A stretch of 17,144 nt of DNA from assembly GCA_051746665.1 (NCBI GenBank), contig JBNJFG010000045.1, positions 1 to 17,144 on the forward strand. The letters run 5' to 3'. The DNA comes from Halanaerobium sp051746665 (GTDB lineage Bacteria > Bacillota > Halanaerobiia > Halanaerobiales > Halanaerobiaceae). Both the position numbers and the translations under genes were made by a program. The notes beneath the pieces were generated by a model. It was not told the DNA's origin and did no database searches. It was given only the letters and a program-made list of their open reading frames with translations. Positions 14,868 to 17,144 of the stretch are shown piece by piece; the stretch's first letter is position 1, and every line of letters starts with the position of its first letter.

Positions 14868-16397
14868 TTAAATAAATGTATTTCTTTTATTTAGTAAAAC
14901 ATCAATTCCAAACACCTCTTTAAAAATTCTTGACTTATCAGCAAAAGCCCATTTTTCTAAAAAGATATCCTTTTCTGTGTTGAGTATTAATTCGAGTTCA
15001 TTTGCTTTTAGATTAATTTCAATTTCAGAAAATGGTTCTTTGTGACTTTTATCTAGTGAATCAGCTATTTTTAAAATTGCAGTTAATTTTGCAATAATAA
15101 TTTTTGCTGGTCGTTTATTAAAAAAATCATTTTTGATTTTGAGATTTGTGGTTGAACTTTGACTGTGATTTAAAGCTATATGTGCAATAATATTTTTATC
15201 ATAAGAGTTTAAATCAGTAATATCACTATTTTCTATCAAATAATAGGAATGTTCATAGTGTTTTTTTAGATTAAGATATTTTCCTATATCATGTAAAATA
15301 ACTGCAGACTGCAGCAAAATTCTATCTTTATTGGATAAATTAAAACGAATTTTTAGAGCATCAAAAATATCTAAAGCTATATTTTCTATTGTTTCTGCGT
15401 GTTCTTTATTATAATGATATTTTTCAGCAATAGAGCGTGAAGAAGCTATTATATTTTTAAAACTCTGAGATTTAAGTTCTTGGCTGCGTCCATCAAACAA
15501 ATTATTTCTGATTACTTCTGTTTCGATTGTTACAGTACTGCCAATGATTTTATTGCTTTTAGTTAGATTCATTAAACTTTTATAGATTGTCATTGATGGT
15601 AATAGAGTTTCTGCTTCAACTTCATCAAGATTATATTTATCAAACAGCTGTTTTGGTGTTTTTTTTCTTACATCACGGTAGAGTTTGTAAAAGGCAGCTC
15701 TAGGAATGTTGAAATTATTTGATTTTTTAGTAATCCCAATTAGTTTAGTAATTAGCTCTACTTCTTTTCCAGAAGCATAAAAATTATTAATATTAAATTT
15801 ATCAATAAAAAGTTTAAGGTTGTAAAAATATCCACTTAAATATCCATCAACAACAATATTGAATTTATCAGTTTTATGCTGAATCCCCTTAAGAATTTCA
15901 CTGATTTTTAGTGAACCAAGAGTGATTCTCTTGCTTTTTAATATATGATCTTTATTTACAACTGCAACTCCCAGACTACCTGTTCCAATGTAGGCGAAAA
16001 GATTATTTCCTGTCATATCTTGATTAGTATTTCGGATGCCTTGATAGATCATCTGATGTTCTGCAACATTATCATAAATTTCTACTTCGAGCTGATTATT
16101 ATTTTCAATTTGATAAATAATATAATCTTTATTGAGGGCTTCTCTTAAAGCAGCTGTTGCAAATACGATTATTTTATCCACCAAATATTCTTCAGCTAAT
16201 CTTTTGAAATTACTTATTGCTCGATTCAAATTCTTAATTTTTTCAAAGGTGATAGTTGAACTAGAAAATGTATCGTGACCAAGATTAATCGGAAAAACTA
16301 AATTTTCTAAAATGATGATTTCTTTTTTTCTTCTTTCAACAATTTTTAGAATAATATCACTTGAGGAAATATAGATAGTTGCAATTCTCTTTAGCAT
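14868..16397 (-). CDS. Degenerate Ppx/GppA-HD family protein
   Basis: The 509 residues have the layout of a full-length Ppx/GppA exopolyphosphatase: an ASKHA fold (about 1-300), an HD domain (about 315-455) and a C-terminal beta domain. The ASKHA phosphate-binding motifs are altered. The usual DIGSNS is YISSSD at 9-14, DIGGGS is YIGTGS at 136-141, and the GxEEA segment is NVAEH at 110-114. The HD part is intact: H333, H369-D370, H383, H406/H411 and D447 fit metal ligands. Exopolyphosphatase activity is therefore doubtful, while nucleotide or phosphate sensing, or HD phosphohydrolase activity, is possible. It is the first gene before ppk1, 15 nt apart. AGGAT (16410-16406) is a modest ribosome site. 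A canonical paralog starts divergently 157 bp away. Confidence 0.88.
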   Translation of the reverse strand: MLKRIATIYISSSDIILKIVERRKKEIIILENLVFPINLGHDTFSSSTITFEKIKNLNRAISNFKRLAEEYLVDKIIVFATAALREALNKDYIIYQIENNNQLEVEIYDNVAEHQMIYQGIRNTNQDMTGNNLFAYIGTGSLGVAVVNKDHILKSKRITLGSLKISEILKGIQHKTDKFNIVVDGYLSGYFYNLKLFIDKFNINNFYASGKEVELITKLIGITKKSNNFNIPRAAFYKLYRDVRKKTPKQLFDKYNLDEVEAETLLPSMTIYKSLMNLTKSNKIIGSTVTIETEVIRNNLFDGRSQELKSQSFKNIIASSRSIAEKYHYNKEHAETIENIALDIFDALKIRFNLSNKDRILLQSAVILHDIGKYLNLKKHYEHSYYLIENSDITDLNSYDKNIIAHIALNHSQSSTTNLKIKNDFFNKRPAKIIIAKLTAILKIADSLDKSHKEPFSEIEINLKANELELILNTEKDIFLEKWAFADKSRIFKEVFGIDVLLNKRNTFI

Positions 16398-16455
16398 TTT
16401 TAATCATCCTATTTTAAAATTACGTAAATTTTTAAAATATAACTTTACTATAACT

Positions 16456-16480
16456 TTATTTTAACATATGATTAAAATAA
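16456..16480. promoter_or_regulatory. AT-rich palindrome between divergent ppx genes
   Basis: TTATTTTAA (16456-16464) and TTAAAATAA (16472-16480) form a perfect 9-bp inverted repeat with a 7-nt spacer, in the middle of the 157-bp divergent region. It could be an operator serving both directions. A repeated AACTTTA element lies just left of it (16441-16447 and 16452-16458). In DNA this AT-rich a chance palindrome cannot be excluded. Confidence 0.3.
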
Positions 16481-16512
16481 GTTACAGGTTTTAAATAATT
16501 ATTTATCTAAAA

Positions 16513-16540
16513 TTTACAAAATGTTTACATAAATTATAAT
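16513..16540 (+). promoter_or_regulatory. Possible promoter of the canonical ppx gene
   Basis: TTTACA (16513-16518) and TATAAT (16535-16540) have a 16-bp spacer and match consensus well. Transcription would begin near 16547, inside the AGGAGGA ribosome site (16542-16548), giving a leader of only about 8 nt. Either the real promoter is further upstream or the mRNA is nearly leaderless. Confidence 0.4.
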
Positions 16541-16554
16541 CAGGAGGAACTATA

Positions 16555-17144
16555 ATGAAAAAACTGGCAGTTATAGATATTGGCTCTAATTCAATTAAAA
16601 TGATTTTAGTAGATTATCGATCTGATAAATCGTTTAGAATTATAGATGAATTAAAAGAAACAGCTCGTTTGGGAGAAGGGATGCACCAAAACTCATATTT
16701 AAAAGAAGGACGAATACAAAAAGCCCTTCAGACTTTAACTTTGTTTAAAAATTTATGTGATGCAGTAGAAGTTGACCAAATAGTTGCAGTAGCTACAGCA
16801 GCTGTTCGAGAAGCAGATAATCAGCAGAAGTTTTTAGATAGAGTGTATAATCAAACTGGAATTGAGGTTCGAGTGCTTGCTGGAAAAGAAGAAGCATATT
16901 ATGATTATAAGGGAGTAGCAAATAGTTTTGATTTAGAGTCAGGGTTGGTAATGGATGTTGGTGGCGGAAGTGTTGAACTTGTTTTAATGGAAAATAGAAA
17001 AGTAAAAGAAAGTATAAGTCTTCCTTTTGGAGCGCTGACAATTACTGAGAAATTCGATCTATATGAATCAAATAATTCTGATAAAGAAATAAAAGACTAT
17101 CTTTATGAAGAATTTTCTAAGCTAGAATGGCTTCAAAATATAGA
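16555..17144 (+). CDS. Ppx/GppA phosphatase, 5' part (runs off window)
   Basis: This is the N-terminal 196 residues of a canonical exopolyphosphatase or guanosine pentaphosphatase, open to the window edge. Unlike its divergent neighbour it keeps the ASKHA motifs: DIGSNS at 8-13, the ATAAVREADN segment at about 80-89, GKEEA at 110-114 with the acidic catalytic region, and DVGGGSVELV at 134-143. It is therefore expected to be active, releasing phosphate from polyphosphate ends or acting on pppGpp; sequence alone does not decide between them. AGGAGGA (16542-16548) precedes the ATG by 6 nt. Whether the off-window C-terminus has an HD domain cannot be seen. Confidence 0.93.
   Translation, partial: MKKLAVIDIGSNSIKMILVDYRSDKSFRIIDELKETARLGEGMHQNSYLKEGRIQKALQTLTLFKNLCDAVEVDQIVAVATAAVREADNQQKFLDRVYNQTGIEVRVLAGKEEAYYDYKGVANSFDLESGLVMDVGGGSVELVLMENRKVKESISLPFGALTITEKFDLYESNNSDKEIKDYLYEEFSKLEWLQNI

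Noticed and set aside
16793..17041. Antisense open frame of 82 codons within the canonical ppx gene
   Set aside because: It is the complement of well-conserved Ppx/GppA codons, with low-complexity Leu/Gln/His content and no ribosome site.

Overview
The window is AT-rich bacterial chromosome, densely coding, with strong AGGAGG-type ribosome binding sites and sigma-70-like promoters. The gene set (bacterial tRNA-Sec/selA/selB, a divergent pdxR/pdxST pair, polyphosphate genes and a transmembrane chemoreceptor) fits a motile, anaerobic, low-GC Bacillota-type organism, possibly in or near Halanaerobiales. That placement is inference from gene content and composition, since nothing here is a phylogenetic marker I could test.

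Layout. 1-192: intergenic DNA with a hairpin terminator. 193-3155: a methyl-accepting chemotaxis protein, then a DMT/EamA permease 17 nt later. 3150-7977: a selenocysteine (Sec) locus on the + strand. A consensus promoter overlapping the permease stop codon drives a complete 99-nt tRNA-Sec with UCA anticodon. An imperfect terminator-like hairpin follows, then selA, then selB overlapping selA by one base. After selB come a GC-rich hairpin leader and two overlapping paralogous DUF3841-type genes of unknown function. 8014-8475 (-): an orphan PTS EIIA gene with its own promoter, convergent with the Sec locus. 8603-8659: the terminator of the pdxST operon. 8693-10160 (-): pdxS-pdxT, the two subunits of pyridoxal 5'-phosphate (PLP) synthase. 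10336-11772 (+): the divergent MocR-type regulator pdxR. The 175-bp intergenic region between pdxS and pdxR carries a phased array of ATACAA boxes that looks like the PdxR operator. 11809-16397 (-): a polyphosphate cluster transcribed as degenerate Ppx/GppA-HD protein, then ppk1, then a CHAD-domain protein. 16555-17144 (+): a canonical Ppx/GppA gene, divergent and cut off by the window edge.

How the genes work together. SerRS-charged tRNA-Sec is converted to Sec-tRNA by SelA, a PLP enzyme, and delivered to recoded UGA codons by SelB. selD is not in the window. PdxST makes PLP, the cofactor of SelA and the probable effector of PdxR. PPK1 makes polyphosphate, the canonical Ppx probably degrades it, and the CHAD protein probably binds it. 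The Ppx-like protein upstream of ppk1 has lost ordinary ASKHA motif residues and may be a sensor or regulator rather than an enzyme.

The most promising undescribed element is the structured leader at about 6769-6826 with the DUF3841 gene pair behind selB. Its hairpin pairs part of the Shine-Dalgarno sequence of the first DUF3841 gene, and it also contains a second in-frame start with its own Shine-Dalgarno match. I do not recognise the leader as a known RNA family.
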